The notes under the pieces were generated by a model. It was given only the letters and a program-made list of their open reading frames with translations, did no database searches and was not told the DNA's origin. Position numbers and translations under genes: made by a program. Source: Cardinalis cardinalis (taxonomy: Eukaryota > Chordata > Aves > Passeriformes > Cardinalidae). From it: a stretch of DNA of 64,000 nucleotides. Shown piece after piece: positions 11,031 to 24,000 of this stretch; the stretch's first letter is position 1, and each line of letters starts with the position of its first letter. Location: NCBI GenBank assembly GCA_014549065.1, contig JACDOX010000340.1, positions 496,001 through 560,000 of the forward strand, written 5' to 3'.

Positions 11031-14000
11031 AAAACCAATGCTGTAAAAGAGGCAAGAGCAGCCCATGAGTGGCCACCTAAGACAGAACATATGTTTTCTA
11101 TATAATAAATAATAACAAACTGTTTTAACCAGATCCAAAGCAGAGCACAGTTGTTCCAAAAGAAATGGAAAAAGCATATAAAATTGTTTGATAATTACTA
11201 GTGTATTCGATTAAGACTCATAGTCCTTATGGAGCAGGAGGAGGTTCACTTAGGACAGCAACACTAAACTTCACTCTGGCAAAAATTCCAGTCATTTTAT
11301 CTGATTGGTTTCATTTTTCAGTTCAGGATAAACATTAACATACAACAGCAGCTACAGAAACAATGGCTAGCATTATTTTCCTACCCTTATCAAATCCCCT
11401 CCCTTTAGAAAATATTTAAAAACAAACATGTGACACTTTATTGTAACAACAAACAAGTTAAATAGCCACATTTATATTGTCTAAAAACAACTGTGTACAT
11501 GAAAGTCCACATATTAAGCAGGAAAAACGGATGAAATTATTTACCATTCCACCCACATGAAAGCATAAAACTTGAGGCTAAAATAGAAAGGAAGGCAGAG
11601 GAATTCTTAAGGCAATTATAAGCCCTCAGAATTAGGGTTTAACTACAGTGTAAAACGATTTGGGATGAGAGCAAGCAGATAAGGGAAATCTACTTTTAGC
11701 AGCCCTTTTTTTTTTACTTCAATAAAATGTTATCCCACAGTTAGGCCAGACCCTCACAGTTGCTTGTGAGATGGCTGTTGTTGAATATTCTTCTCTCTGA
11801 TGGCAGTGATGGTGCCAGGAACCTCAGTGGAAAAATTCCTTGTAGGAGGTGCAGCTCAAGGCCTTAAAGCAATATAATCCACTCTGGATTTCTTCAGGTT
11901 TTAAAGTATGCAAGTGACTTCACAATGACTAAATATATGCTTTGGCTGGTATTTTTCCAAGTACTCCTGCATCTTTGTAGTTCAAACTGAAACACAAACA
12001 TTCTTAGAGAGATCAGAAAATATTTGCCAAAAATTCTAATGGCAAGTGTTAAAACAGGTCTCAACAGATTAAATGCTTAGGTGCTTTACTCTTAGGCCAC
12101 AGAAATTCCCCTAGTGCTTGACCTCCATCTTCCAGACAGAAAAATTCAAAGAAGAAAAATCAGATTAGATATTGAAACTTAAGGGAAGATTTGGGATCCT
12201 GAGTACTGAAACAAGTTATGTTTATTGGAATTCTGAACTGTTCAAATTCTATCGCATTTCTGTGAGTAGAGAACGTGAATTTATCCATCTATAACAAGTT
12301 CTGCAGAGTGCGGATGGCAAATGAAAGATTTATCTTCTAGGCTTCATGAAAAATCATTTTAAAAGCTTCCAAAAGGAGTCATAGTTGTAAGCAAAAGTAA
12401 AATCTTGAATCCACGAGAATTTTAAGCAGCACTTGCTGACATAAAATTTTCTGATTTCCCAGGCTTCTGTGGCTCTATACAGCACATTGGTGCTATGTAA
12501 GAATGGCATTGCTTTGTGGAAAAAAACCAGGATATATAGCTTTCACTTAAATATTATTGTCAAATACTTTATAATTGATTATAACAATGATAACAACACA
12601 TATACACTTATATAAGTGTTCAAGTGGAGGAAATTAATTTCTTCAAATTGCTGAAAGATAAAAGTAATCTGTCAGAAATTAAGAGGCTGACTGGGTAATG
12701 TCAATAATCCTAATTTCTTATGGACTGGGGTGATTCTTTTGATGGATAGTGAGAACAACAGACTCTTATGAATATATATTGCGCTTTTATAATTGCTTTA
12801 GTAATTCCATGGATACCAAAAAATAACATAAATAATGTACCCTGCCTAAATATAAAATGGCAAACTTCTCCAATTCCCTAATTAAAGGCAATTTTCAGAA
12901 TTATACATGCTTTTGCAGACATCTGCTTCAGTGTAGCCTCTCTTGGCTAGCACTCAAAAAACCAACATGGTATTGAATGCTGCAAACCAGCTATAGTACT
13001 GAAACCTCATAAGGGTAAGGAACATAACACTGGTATGTAAGGGAGCATCACTGGTTGGAGTTTGGTGGAGGTGGCACAGCAGGATGGGAACTGATTTTTA
13101 GCCATGAATGGTGACACACACCCTGAACCTAAACAAGGAGTGAAATCACAGCTTGGAAGCATGATAAGAAGCATAATAGGTTGAAAAGGTCTTGGTCTGC
13201 CCCTTATGTGACATTTAATGAGTTAGTTCTGCCATGCCCACTTGTGCAGAGGTCGGGATTGTGGTAAGCATTTGCCTACATCCTAACCAGTCTGGGATGA
13301 AGGTGGTTTGAAAAACTGCTTACTAAAGCATGATTTAGAAGCTTGATTCCTCATGGAATCCAGAAATCTCCTCCTGACCCTGGCTGATAGCAACTCAATA
13401 GACATTTTGTCTTGAAATGGCCATGAGGGTTTTTTGACAAATTTTTAGTAGGTAATGCTGTCTGGTATCAAGAACTCCAAGGCCATCTGATTATAGCAGA
13501 GGTGCCAGAACAGTCAGCCTGGTGCATTTCAAACTTTACATGTGGTAGTTAATGAAAGCAATTGGCCATCTCTGAGAGCAGATGTTTCCTTAAGGGTATA
13601 TAAATAAGCTTTCAGCAGAGTAATCCAGGTCAGCCCTGCCAGCTTTCTTACACGTGACAAAACCAGATGTGACAAAAATAACATAGAAAATTGCTCTTTC
13701 AGCCTACATTACCAAAGAAATATTAATTTCCCTATGTAAAATTTGGAAAAGGTCAGTGCATTTTAAGTGTCTCTTAAATGCATTTAAAATAAAAAAGGTT
13801 TCATTTTAACATATAATGGCGTTCTTGCATTTTGCAGCATAGGTTCATTGTCAAGGGCTTTTGGGTAGCTATCATCCTCTTAGACAGATTTGCCACTTAA
13901 ACAGACAACAACTAGAAAATAGTTATTCTCACCTTTCCTATTATTGACTCTATGACTATTCCCTGAAATAATTAGGTTTAGTGGTGTTTCAAGAACAAAC

Positions 14001-16769
14001 TGATCCCATCTGCATTAATCTCTTGCCAACACATTGACATTCTAGAGAACACATGAATTTACATCTCAACTGGCCTGAGGCTGTTACTTTAAAAAACCCC
14101 AACCAGCCAAACATAAAAATTACCAAACTTACATGAGAACCTAAGGCCTGTGATTTGAATAATGAGGCACTTACTGTGATCATCTGAAAACAAAACTTGC
14201 TTAGTATTCCTGATAAGTGATTTTCAGTTTAAAGCAAAAACTTTCCATGTCCTGTCTCCAAGATAATTTGTTAGAGAAAGCTCCCATTTAATTTTTACAT
14301 TTTGTTTATGATAGATAATATCTTTTTTGGTAATCTGCAGTTCATAACCAGTATTTGACACATGAAATTAAGAACCTTTTGATTAGAAGACCCCAGGAAA
14401 CCTATATGATCTCTGGATTATTTTTCAGGAACTCTTCAATATGGTGTCTTTCCAGCTTGTCGACAGTTATATCACTCTTTCCTGTCAGTCATGAATGAAT
14501 GTACTAGCAGAATTTCCTCTTGAATCTTGGCACTTCACCAAATTAAATGGAATTGGGATTTCAGATTTTTCAGAGCATAGATATGTATTGCCAATGATCT
14601 TGCATTACAAAAATATTTTGATAAATTCACCTTTATGTGATTATTATTGAAAAATACATCAAATCTTGAAGAATTCCATGTCTGTTTTTCTTAGTTTTCA
14701 AAAAACTTCAACTGCCAGGGACATGTCTCGTTTTACCCAGAAGTTTTTGACATCAGAACTGTAAGCTGTAAAAAACTCCACTCAGTTGTTTGTTGATAAC
14801 ATCACAGATATTCCTAAAACACATTCCATTCATTTCCAGCATTTGTCAGTGGCATTTCAATGGTATGAATATGAAAGCTTCTAATCCATCAAAATTCTTT
14901 GGAACGGAAACTGTTTCACTTCAAATACGAAGCCTGTAAAGCTAAGTCCTACAGTTACACAGTTTCCCAGAATTTTAATCTGCCTCTAGACACAAAAGTA
15001 AGATATTTCATTGGAAGAAAAGGGGTTTTTTTTTAGCTATTTTTTTAATATTACCAATAACTTACTGCACTCCAAGGAGAAAATTATTCAGAGATGAGGA
15101 GAAAAAGAAAAAAACTGAAAAATTAGTACTATGCAAACCATCCAATCAGTTTATTGTGAGGCATGTCTGAGCCATAGAAGCTTTAAGATACTCAGACAAG
15201 ATTATCCGTATGACTTTTTGGTCTTACTTTTTACAACTGCCTTAAAAATATTACTTTATTGTTGCCTAAAAAAAATGGTTCCTAATCAAATTTGATAGCA
15301 CTGAATGCTTATTTCCCCATTTATCTTGATTTTTCACTACTCCTGTGCCAAAATGAAAAGTGAGTATTGTGCCAAGTGTATATTTGCTGAGCATTTTGGT
15401 AAGATGGTTTTGTCTTCTAGTGTAATTCCTATATATTAAAATATATGTGTTCTTTGTGTTACTACCATATACAATAATGTATTAATAAATACAAAGCTTA
15501 AATCACCAGGGAAAGATGCAGCTTTTAAAAATATTGGTAAGTGAAATGTCTTCATTCAAGGATGCTAACTCATTTCTAAGTATCCTGAGCTCCTTTGAAT
15601 ACTTGCTAAGAATTCTGTACCCAAGAATGAAGACAAAACCAAACCATTTTGACTGCTATTTTTAGGAACTCAAAAGGACAGCATCTCTGCAATAGATAAA
15701 GTAGACCACCTAGAGCTTTTGGGATCTCCTTCAGCGAGATATACGGCAATTGGTCAGACTGCAGCACGTACCTCCAAATCTCTCAGTGAATTGAATGCTA
15801 TCAGGACTTTGCTGTCTTATCTCTCCTCACCCACTCCCACACAAAGATACTCTCCAATTAGGCTTTCTATCACCAAGGAAAAATTAGGATATTTCACCAC
15901 TTGTAAGCAGAGTGACCTGGGGGACATTTAGGACAATACACTAATGTTGCCATACCAATCTGAATGAAGACAAACTGCGACATATTGACTGGGTCTCTAA
16001 GCATCATACACTGGCATAATCAACATGAATGAGTGAGAAAATACTTCTCAGCCATCCAGCAGTTCCTAAGTTGGCTAAAGTATTCCCAAATGGAAAACAT
16101 TTCCTTTTCGACAAATATTGTGGAAACATTTAGCTATGAAATCATGTCTCTTGAAGAACACATATCATCTGCTTCTAACTTTGAACACAGAGATGCTCTG
16201 TAGATAGAAATTATTTACCTTTTGACTCTAATGAGTTTTGCAGCACAGACAGAAAAATAAAATAGAAGATGTACCTTCTTTATAAAATAGTGTCAGGTAT
16301 ATGATTGAATTCACAATCTCAAATACACTGCTTTTCCTGAAACTGCCTTTAAGTGTGAAGCTGTTGCCTATAAAATGTTCAACAGCAAGATTGAATTGCA
16401 ATTCTTCAATTTTACAAAAGAAGAAAAAGCAAAGTATATCCGGGGGTTTTTTTGGCTTCATATGTTTTGTGGGTGGGGTTTGCAGGTAAGACTCACAGCA
16501 CAGCACAGGTGTGGTTAGTTGTACTAGTTGCAGTCATCTGTGGCAGCATCATGGAAGTCCCTAGGTTCGTCTGGTTAACAAACATTCGTATCCTACCACA
16601 CTGAATACAAAGTGGTTAACCACAAAGTGGCAGCCCTCCATAACTGGCTCTGCTTTCACTAAGCTCTTATTTATAAGAACTGTCACAGTTTATCAATGGT
16701 ATTCTCTGACTCACTGCCCCCACTAAGACCCTTCCAAACCACATGCCATTTTCTCCCCCTCCCCTTTCC

Positions 16770-17155
16770 CACTGAGGCAGGATGGAGTTGGAAATTGGAG
16801 TCACAGAAGGTGAAGATCACGGGTTAAGAAAAGAAGTTACTGGAAACAGCAGTGAGATAAGAAAACAAACAGTAACAGCAACAATATTTATTTTAAAAGT
16901 ATGCAAAAAAAAGGGTCATTCACATACAAAAATGGTAGCCACAGACCCTGACATGATGAACAATGTTAGACTGCCTCTCACCTGCCTTACATGCTTTTTC
17001 TACTGGCAGCCCTGCCCTTCTTCCCCAGAGCCAGAGAGCCCCTTCCCCCTGACCCCAGCAACAATCTGAGGTGGTATAGAATGATATCTGGGTCCTGCTC
17101 ATGCACCCCCTGCCCAGCTACTGTAAAAAATCAACCCTGTCCAGGCCAAAGCATG
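16770..17155 (-). mobile_element. Solo LTR, ERVL-like (copy 1)
   Basis: This block shares an ordered set of sequence blocks with the LTRs at 29171-29670 and 35499-35840. The most conserved block is 'gagataagaaaacaaacagt' beginning at 16854, followed by a CAGCAACA motif. A second shared block is the 'agctactgtaaaaaatc' stretch near 17117, close to the 5' end of the LTR on the minus strand. No retroviral gene lies on either side, so it is a solo LTR left by recombination or a decayed fragment. The terminal dinucleotides are eroded and both limits are approximate. Frames reported across it are not genes. Confidence 0.75.
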
Positions 17156-18504
17156 CAAACCTCCTGTATTTCAGTATTGCTTTAGAGAGTCTGTTTTTAA
17201 GTCTCTGTATGCCTAAGTCATATTACTCAAAATACTGAACTTGAATTCCTCACTTTTGAAAAAAACTATAGGAAAATAAAATTTTGGCAAAAGTAGAGTC
17301 TGAATTCAGTTTTTAAGTGCAAAATGTCACAACTATTTCAATGCTGCTTATTGAAATTTTAGTGTAAAAATAAATGAGGTATTGGAAGGTACATTTATTT
17401 CTGTAGTAACTATATTGGAACTTTCTGGTGACTCATGATGTCTTCATTTTATTTCATGTTCTATTTTTGTTAAAATATATTGGTAATGATTCCTTCACAG
17501 GTGAGTGTGAAGACCTTTGGTTTGTCACATAATTAATCTGGAAGAATCCTAAGGTTTGTCCTGGTACTGTCACCTATTCAGTATCCCACCCTGCAAGTCT
17601 CCAAGCATATTTATAAATCATCTGCTTCCTGACGAAAAAGAAAAATCGCAGTCGTTCACCAAAATACATGCAACTTGTTCTGGTAAAATGGTGCCACAAT
17701 ACGACTTTGTTTTGGTGTTATTCTCTGCTGTAGTACTGGAGTACTTTCTAAATTCACAACACCATGTCCTCCTGGAACCTGCAGTCAAAACCTGGGAGTA
17801 AGGGCCAGTAAACTCAGCTATCACTTTATTTAACTATTAATTATTCTATTTAATAAAAATCAATAAATTCATTGCACAGGAGGACAAATATTTTATCCAA
17901 TAACTGTTTACTTAGTCCCCCCCTCAAAAGTGACTTGAGATATGATTGGATACACAGATGGAATGAACGTCACATAAACAAATGCTCTTACTTCTGGCAA
18001 AAAAAGAAGGGTGCATGCTATTGAAAAGGCTTCATGTTTTCCTAAGCTTACTTATCAAACATAATAACCTATTTTGTCTGTTGATTTTTTGTCAAAAAAT
18101 TCATTACAGCCTCTTTTTGATAGAATCAAGATCTGCCTAGTTTCTTGGGCCTTTTCCTATTTGTTGTCCATCCAAAGAAGAAAAACAGGGCATTGCAATT
18201 TAGGAAATCAATCAGAGTAATCAGTTTGCAGGAAGGCATGCTTTAGTCAGAATTCTGATTATTAATTTCTTTACCTTTCAACTACAAAAATACATTTCAG
18301 GAGAAGAAAAAATTTTATAGATGAGGAATGAGTAATGTCAGACTGAGGGTAACAGGTGAGTGTTCCACTTCAGACTTCAAATGCATGCCATACAGTATGT
18401 GAGAGTAAGGAATCATAAGAGAATTTTTAAATTCAAAACAATATCACCCTTTACATACTCTAGAATGTCCAAAAGAAACTGAACATATTGTTACAGAGAA
18501 AAAT

Positions 18505-18531
18505 GATAGATAGATAGATAGATAGATAGAC

Positions 18532-18578
<47 letters not shown>

Positions 18579-18592
18579 CAGATAGATAGATA
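18505..18592. repeat. (GATA)n microsatellite
   Basis: About 22 tandem GATA units, interrupted twice by a GACA unit (near 18530 and 18578). The mix of GATA and GACA units is the pattern of Bkm-type satellite arrays known from snakes and birds. Minus-strand translation gives a meaningless repeat of Ser, Ile, Tyr and Leu. Copy number is likely to vary between individuals. Confidence 0.97.
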
Positions 18593-18841
18593 TTATGACT
18601 TACACCTGAAATCTGAGGGGCAAAAGATTGAGCACTACGCTCTTTTGCCACTAGATTAGCAGTAGGATTTGTGATTCTCTCACCACAAGTTCATATCTGT
18701 GTCTAAGGCATGGTATCAACCACCTACCTGGTGAAAAACCTACTTGGAATATAAACCAACATACCAGAAAATACATTTCCTATGGCATTATTCATAAAAT
18801 CTAAGCTAAAGGAACATTTGTGGAGGATCTAAGAGCAAAGA

Positions 18842-18890
18842 GGAACACAGCTAACACTGCAATATTCACTTGCAGTGTTAGCAGAATTCC
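18842..18890. repeat. Symmetrical hairpin, 13-bp perfect core stem
   Basis: The arm 18850-18862 (gctaacactgcaa) pairs exactly with 18870-18882 around the 7-base loop tattcac. Outward, four further pairs (ggaa at 18842-18845 with ttcc at 18887-18890) form after a small symmetrical internal loop. The whole 49-base structure is shorter than a typical animal microRNA precursor. No transcript evidence is available here. Confidence 0.7.
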
Positions 18891-19479
18891 ACGACCACAC
18901 ACAGTTCCACCATTCATAAGAACTTCTAAGGATTTAAGCCCAGGATTACCCGTATTTATTCTAGAGGGGGCATATCTCATGAGAAAACTTTCCTGCCAAT
19001 TTGGAGGAAAGAAGACAGAGCTGAAGTATGTCAGTGCTTCAAGAAGCATATAAAGGGTTCAGCTGTAGAATGTCTTATTAAAACCCTGGAATGCTGGTGT
19101 AATAGCTAGTGGATTAGTGGACGGAGCATCTGGTAATCTAATGCTGGGATTAGGCCTTTATGGGAGCACAACTGCAGCACAGAGGTGCTCTGCATGTCCT
19201 TCCTTTTCATGAAGCCAAAATGTTTATACAAAAATGGCAAATCACCCTGTGGGCTGATTTGCAAGTTTACTCCTACTTAATACTTGGAGGCCTTTATAAC
19301 TTGTCTGCTGAGATGCTTTGAAGTTCTGACTTCCACAAGAACTTAAAGGTTAACTCCATGTGGATGATACTAAGTAGATGATCAAAGCCTGGAGCATCAA
19401 ACTGGAACACTAACTTTGTTTTTCTTCTGCCTGTATAATTGCAGATTGGAGCCTTTGTCCTCATGAGTCGACCTCTCTC

Positions 19480-20060
19480 CAGCTTTTCTGGAAGATGCCC
19501 TTCTTCCAGCATGCAGAGCTGAAAGATGATGAAGTTGATTGGCCTTTATTGCTCAGGCAAGGTATGCCTGATCTATGCACTGCTGCTGTCAGGGAAGCTC
19601 TTGTCTTCCAAATGGCACCAGTATGGCATTTGCCAGAGAGTGGTAGGTGGAACAGGGCTGGAACAGCAGTGTCATTTCAGGAGGGGTTTACTGGCTGCCC
19701 CTGGAGGCCAGCAGCTGTGGGGGCTCCCTGAGAGAGCAGGACAGAGCCAGCAGGGAAGGCTGTCCCACAACACCAGTTAAGGAGCAAAAGGGAAACCCCA
19801 GCTCAAGGCACAGCTGAGAGTCAACTCCCAGAGGACAGGAGGGCCTTTGGCCACTTCCTCCTTGCAGGGCATCTGGAAGGCTCTGGCAAGAGGGGAACAC
19901 AGTCGTCCCATGAGCTGGTGGTCATAGGTCCCAGTGGCCAAAACTCCCTGAGAGGCATGATGTTTCCAGGTGTGACATAAAGTAGGGGAGGTACAAAACC
20001 CATGGGCCCAATCTTTTCACTGAAGAGCAGAAACAGTGGAATCTGATCCTCAGTTCTCAT
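19480..20060. other. Unexplained GC-richer island
   Basis: G+C rises here and falls back near 20060, immediately upstream of the CR1 copy. Open frames of 70-84 codons exist on both strands, which suggests shadows of high GC rather than coding. The block has no CR1 or ERVL-like LTR similarity that I can see. An LTR or internal fragment of another endogenous retrovirus is one possibility. Confidence 0.3.
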
Positions 20061-20334
20061 TTCCTCTAAAAATCCATTTATATTTCAAAAATTATTCTGT
20101 GTGCTCACATGCAGATTTTAAGATTTTTAACCCTTTGTATGCTTCTTGAAGCGCTGACATTATCAGTCAGACTCTAGACTTCTTGGGAAATACTTTGTGG
20201 TCTTTGATATTAACCATAACATGGTTTTTTGGGGGCTAAGATACAAATTCAGTAATGAAGACAATTTATTTTTAAATAAAATTTCTTTCTTACTTTCACA
20301 CTTACAGAAAGTTCATAGTTTACTGTAATGTTAT

Positions 20335-21029
20335 TGCACATGGGTCAGGGCAATACCAAACATAGACACAGGCTGGGTGGAGAATGAATCCAGACTAGCC
20401 CTGGGGTGAGAAAAAAGCTCAGTATGACTCAGGTCTGCATGCTTGCATCCCAGAAGGCCAACTGTATCCTGGGCTGCATCAAAAGAGGCGTGAGCAGCAG
20501 GTTGAGGCAAGTGAGTCTGCCCCTCTACTCTGCTCTTCTAAGAGCCTCCCATGAGTGAGAAAGAAAGACACGGACCTGTTGGAAGGAGACCAGAGGAGAC
20601 CCACTAAGTGGATCTCAGGGTTGGAAGGTCTTTCCTATGAAGACACGCTGTTCAGCCTACACAAGAAAAGGTTCTTGGGAGACATTGTGGGAGCCTTCCA
20701 GTACCTAAAGGGGATTTACAAGAAGGCTGCAGAGGGACTTTTCACGAGGGCATGTAATGAGAGAAAAAGGGGGAATGACTTGAAGTTGGAAAAAGGTAGG
20801 TTTAAATTAGATATTAGGAAGAAATTCTTCGACGTGAGGTTGGTAGGTACAGGAACAGGTTGGCCAGAGAGGTTGTGGGTGCTCAATCCCAAGAGGAGTT
20901 GAAGACCAGGCTGGATGGGGCTCTGAGCAGCCTGGTGTAGTAGATAGTGCCCTGCTCACAGCAGAAGTGTTGGAGCTCCATGATTTTTAAGGTCCTTTCC
21001 AACCCAAACTGTTCTATGTTTCTGTGATT
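20335..21029 (+). mobile_element. CR1 LINE 3' fragment (about 700 bp)
   Basis: The copy starts in the late ORF2 region of CR1 ('acaggctgggtggagaatga' near 20367) and passes the hallmark stretch 'gtatcctgggctgcatcaaa' near 20464. It then follows the 3' region through 'ccttccagtacctaaagggg' at 20694 and 'gatattaggaagaaattctt' at 20810, and ends with the CR1 tail near 21029. Open frame 20555-20902 is a decayed stretch of this element and not a host gene. Divergence is moderate and the element is dead by truncation. Confidence 0.95.
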
Positions 21030-24000
21030 GGGGTACATGGGACATTGGCTCAGTCACAGAATAAACTCCAGAGCCTTACTCAGTATCTTCTAAATGGAGA
21101 TGAGAAATTATATTAGAAAGAAAATTATGTTAGAGGCAAGACTTAGCAACTCTGCTTATATGTAAGTGGCTTCTGATGGTTTGTATAAATATGAGGTCTC
21201 TGTGTATTGCACTCCAGAGCTTTAAATGGTGTTGCACTGTGACCCAAAAATGGTATTCAGGCACATTGACTCTTTGCATCTGTTATGCATTTAGTTTTCA
21301 AGGATCTGCAGGAAGAAAAAAATGTCAGTTTTTATCTTGTGCACCATATGGTCCAGGCATTTTAGATCTGGCAGCTTCATCTCACAGATCTGGCAGTTTA
21401 GTCTCACTGTGTTATTTTTCATTTTTTATAACAAAACCCTCCCCTTTAATACATAGCACAATGCTAAATTAAAACCCCTACGTAGTATGTATCTAGTATG
21501 GTCTCACTTATAAATGTTGTCACAGTGATGTGTGCTGGAGGACTTTCAGGTTCTTAGACAGAAGACACCCATAATTCATACAGGGAGATCATAACATTAG
21601 GGATCCCAACACAGTGCTATACATTCTCCTCAGCCAGCAGCATCCCCTCTTTAAATGTAAATTCTTGGGAGTTCAGATGTTTTTGTATAATTCATTCAGA
21701 CACGGCTTTGCACAACAGGACACTGATCGACACAGGGTGCCATGAAAGCAGAAATTACAATGATTCTAGACTTTCAGCTTAAAGGGCTTCAAGGTCCTTC
21801 TCTTAAATGCTGCACACTCTACTAATGTCCAGCTTTGCCATTTAGGATATTAGTTGATGTGAAAGGATGTGTATTCATCTGAGACAGATCCAGCTGGGAA
21901 GAGTTTTAATGCTTTGTTGTAATGAGACTGTAAGCTCTGTAGACTAGAAAGGTGGAGATGTTTGATGTTTGCTTAGATACACTTTCTTGTCTTCATATTA
22001 TTACACAGTTATATTACAGAGACCACTTTTCTCTGACTTGCAGCAGTAACAAAGGCCAGAAGAACTTATTCTTTCCATGTCTCTTCATTATAAGCCTATA
22101 AGTAAATGCAAATACAAAATTGTAGTCTTCTGCAACGTGTTAGCTGATGCAGTAAACTCTCTGCCTTTGTAGTATGACTTACTATTGCTAGGGTTGGCTT
22201 TGTAGTACTTGTAGGCAACTTAAATACAAAATTCTGTTAATGGTAGTTGTATAACAAATTTACAGTCCACCATGTATTGGACAGTTTAATATGGAGTTTG
22301 TTTCCAATGTAGTTATTGCCATCACTCATGATTACAACATTTGCATTTTATAAAACAGCAAATAAAATTACTTCAAAGTCTAAAAGCTCAGTAGGAAAAT
22401 TGTGGGAATGAAGCAATCTAAATTATATTGATCAGGGTATTCACATGCAAGCAGAGAATTGGAATACCATCTTTAAAAAGTAAGAATTGTTCTATGATGT
22501 GATCTTCAGTCCCTCTTATCCACCTTTCTATTTCTCAGTCTGACCAGCAGTGGATGCTTCAGAAGAATGTATAAGAGTGTTACAGAAGTGGCAGCAGAAT
22601 TAAAGTCCTTTACAACTATATTCATCTAAGTCCTAATAGCTAAAATTCAGCTTAACTTCTAGAGTTTCTGTCTAACAAATGTATTTCTTTCTAAGTAATA
22701 ATATCTGACATAACTTAAATTTTGAAACTGCAAACTATTTTCTTTTTACACTTGCTAGATTATTGTCCTTGATTACTTGCTGGGATTTGGCCTCAATATA
22801 CTGCACTTCTGGAAAAGTACAGCCTTTATCAGTTAGGAATTTTATAAATTCTTGTAAAATTGAATAGCTTAAGTTTTGCTAGGGAAATAATATATTCCTG
22901 ATCTAATTTACTTCACTGACCATTTTAAATATGCATACATTAAAACAGCACTTCTTGTTTATTTCCTTTCTATAGTAAGATATGTTTTCTACCTCTGTTA
23001 GAAAAAGCACCCCTCTTTCATGTTTTAACCACTTGCATGCATTCTTAACACCTGACCAAGACTATGGTAGAAAATGGTGAAATTACTGTTACACAGAGAT
23101 GAAGGCAAGCCACTATATACCTCTGTGCTATTGTTTTCCATACTGATCAGCATACGCTCTTCTCTTGGAAGGAGATCTTGATTTTCCTTTGTATTTTGTT
23201 GTTTGTTGGCTATTTTTGCAATAGGTTCATATTGAATTGGCCATGCAGATGCTCTACTCCTTCACTCACAACCTTAAAAAACTCAATAAAATATGGAAGT
23301 CAAACGTTTTCCACCACTGAACAACAGATTATGCACTTGTTTGGATTAGATGTTGTCTGCCACCTGCCTGCTACAGAGGGAAGGTGATGAACTGTCAGTA
23401 TGTAAATCTGTACCTTGGTTGAGAGAGAGTTTCAGTTGAAAGATGGACCAGGGCTCAACACAGCAAATAATTTCGGGGAAGCAGAAGTGGTGTCCTACTC
23501 TGCTTGCCAATTTATTTTTGGCCTTAGAAAATAAAATGGAGAGTTTGCTTTCTGAGGAGCTCCCATTTCAAAAACTTCCAGTACCTTCCAGTCCTTCTGA
23601 AGCCACTCTGACTTGAAAAGCTGGTAAGGTCTGACAGTTCTGTCACTAGAAACATGGTGCCTCTTCTCTTCATGGTGTGGAAGAAGGGACCATGTCAGTA
23701 CACTTCTGCAGCACTTGGCTCTCTTTCTTCTGCAAAATAGTAATATGTATTTATACTCCATTTCAAAGCAGATGTTTGAGACAATTCCTAAAAACCAAAG
23801 GGTCTAAGCCTGTGTTTAACTCTTAATATCTTTTCCTGCCTCATTTTTTAATTGTGAACTCTATNAGGCTTTTCAAATTGCATATTAAAAAGAAATCAAA
23901 GAGCTCCACAGCCCCTTAGTTTAAAAACTTCATCAGTTTGTCACCTTGGGATGTCATGTCCATCAATCTTATTGCTGAAACATGTTATGTTCAGAACAAT

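Larger units (their letters stand above)
7807..16769. other. AT-rich unique DNA with one GC-rich island
   Basis: No gene or classified repeat is seen apart from the AT-rich repeat at 9531-9623 and the GC-richer stretch at 10800-11030, which have their own entries. CpG is nearly absent: I count one CpG between 8041 and 9000. Short homopolymer runs occur, for example around 11706 and 15028. Several open frames of 60-90 codons are present and none resembles a known protein. Confidence 0.55.
17156..20334. other. AT-rich unique DNA with a microsatellite, a hairpin and a GC island
   Basis: Outside the separately listed GATA repeat (18505-18592), hairpin (18842-18890) and GC-richer island (19480-20060), nothing is recognised. 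There is no exon-like pattern. Confidence 0.5.

Noticed and set aside
18460..18651. 63-codon minus-strand frame with Tyr-Leu-Ser-Ile repeats
   Set aside because: It is a translation of the GATA microsatellite.
20555..20902. 115-codon plus-strand frame starting after gtgagaaagaa
   Set aside because: It lies entirely within a CR1 3' fragment and follows its consensus, so it is not a host gene.
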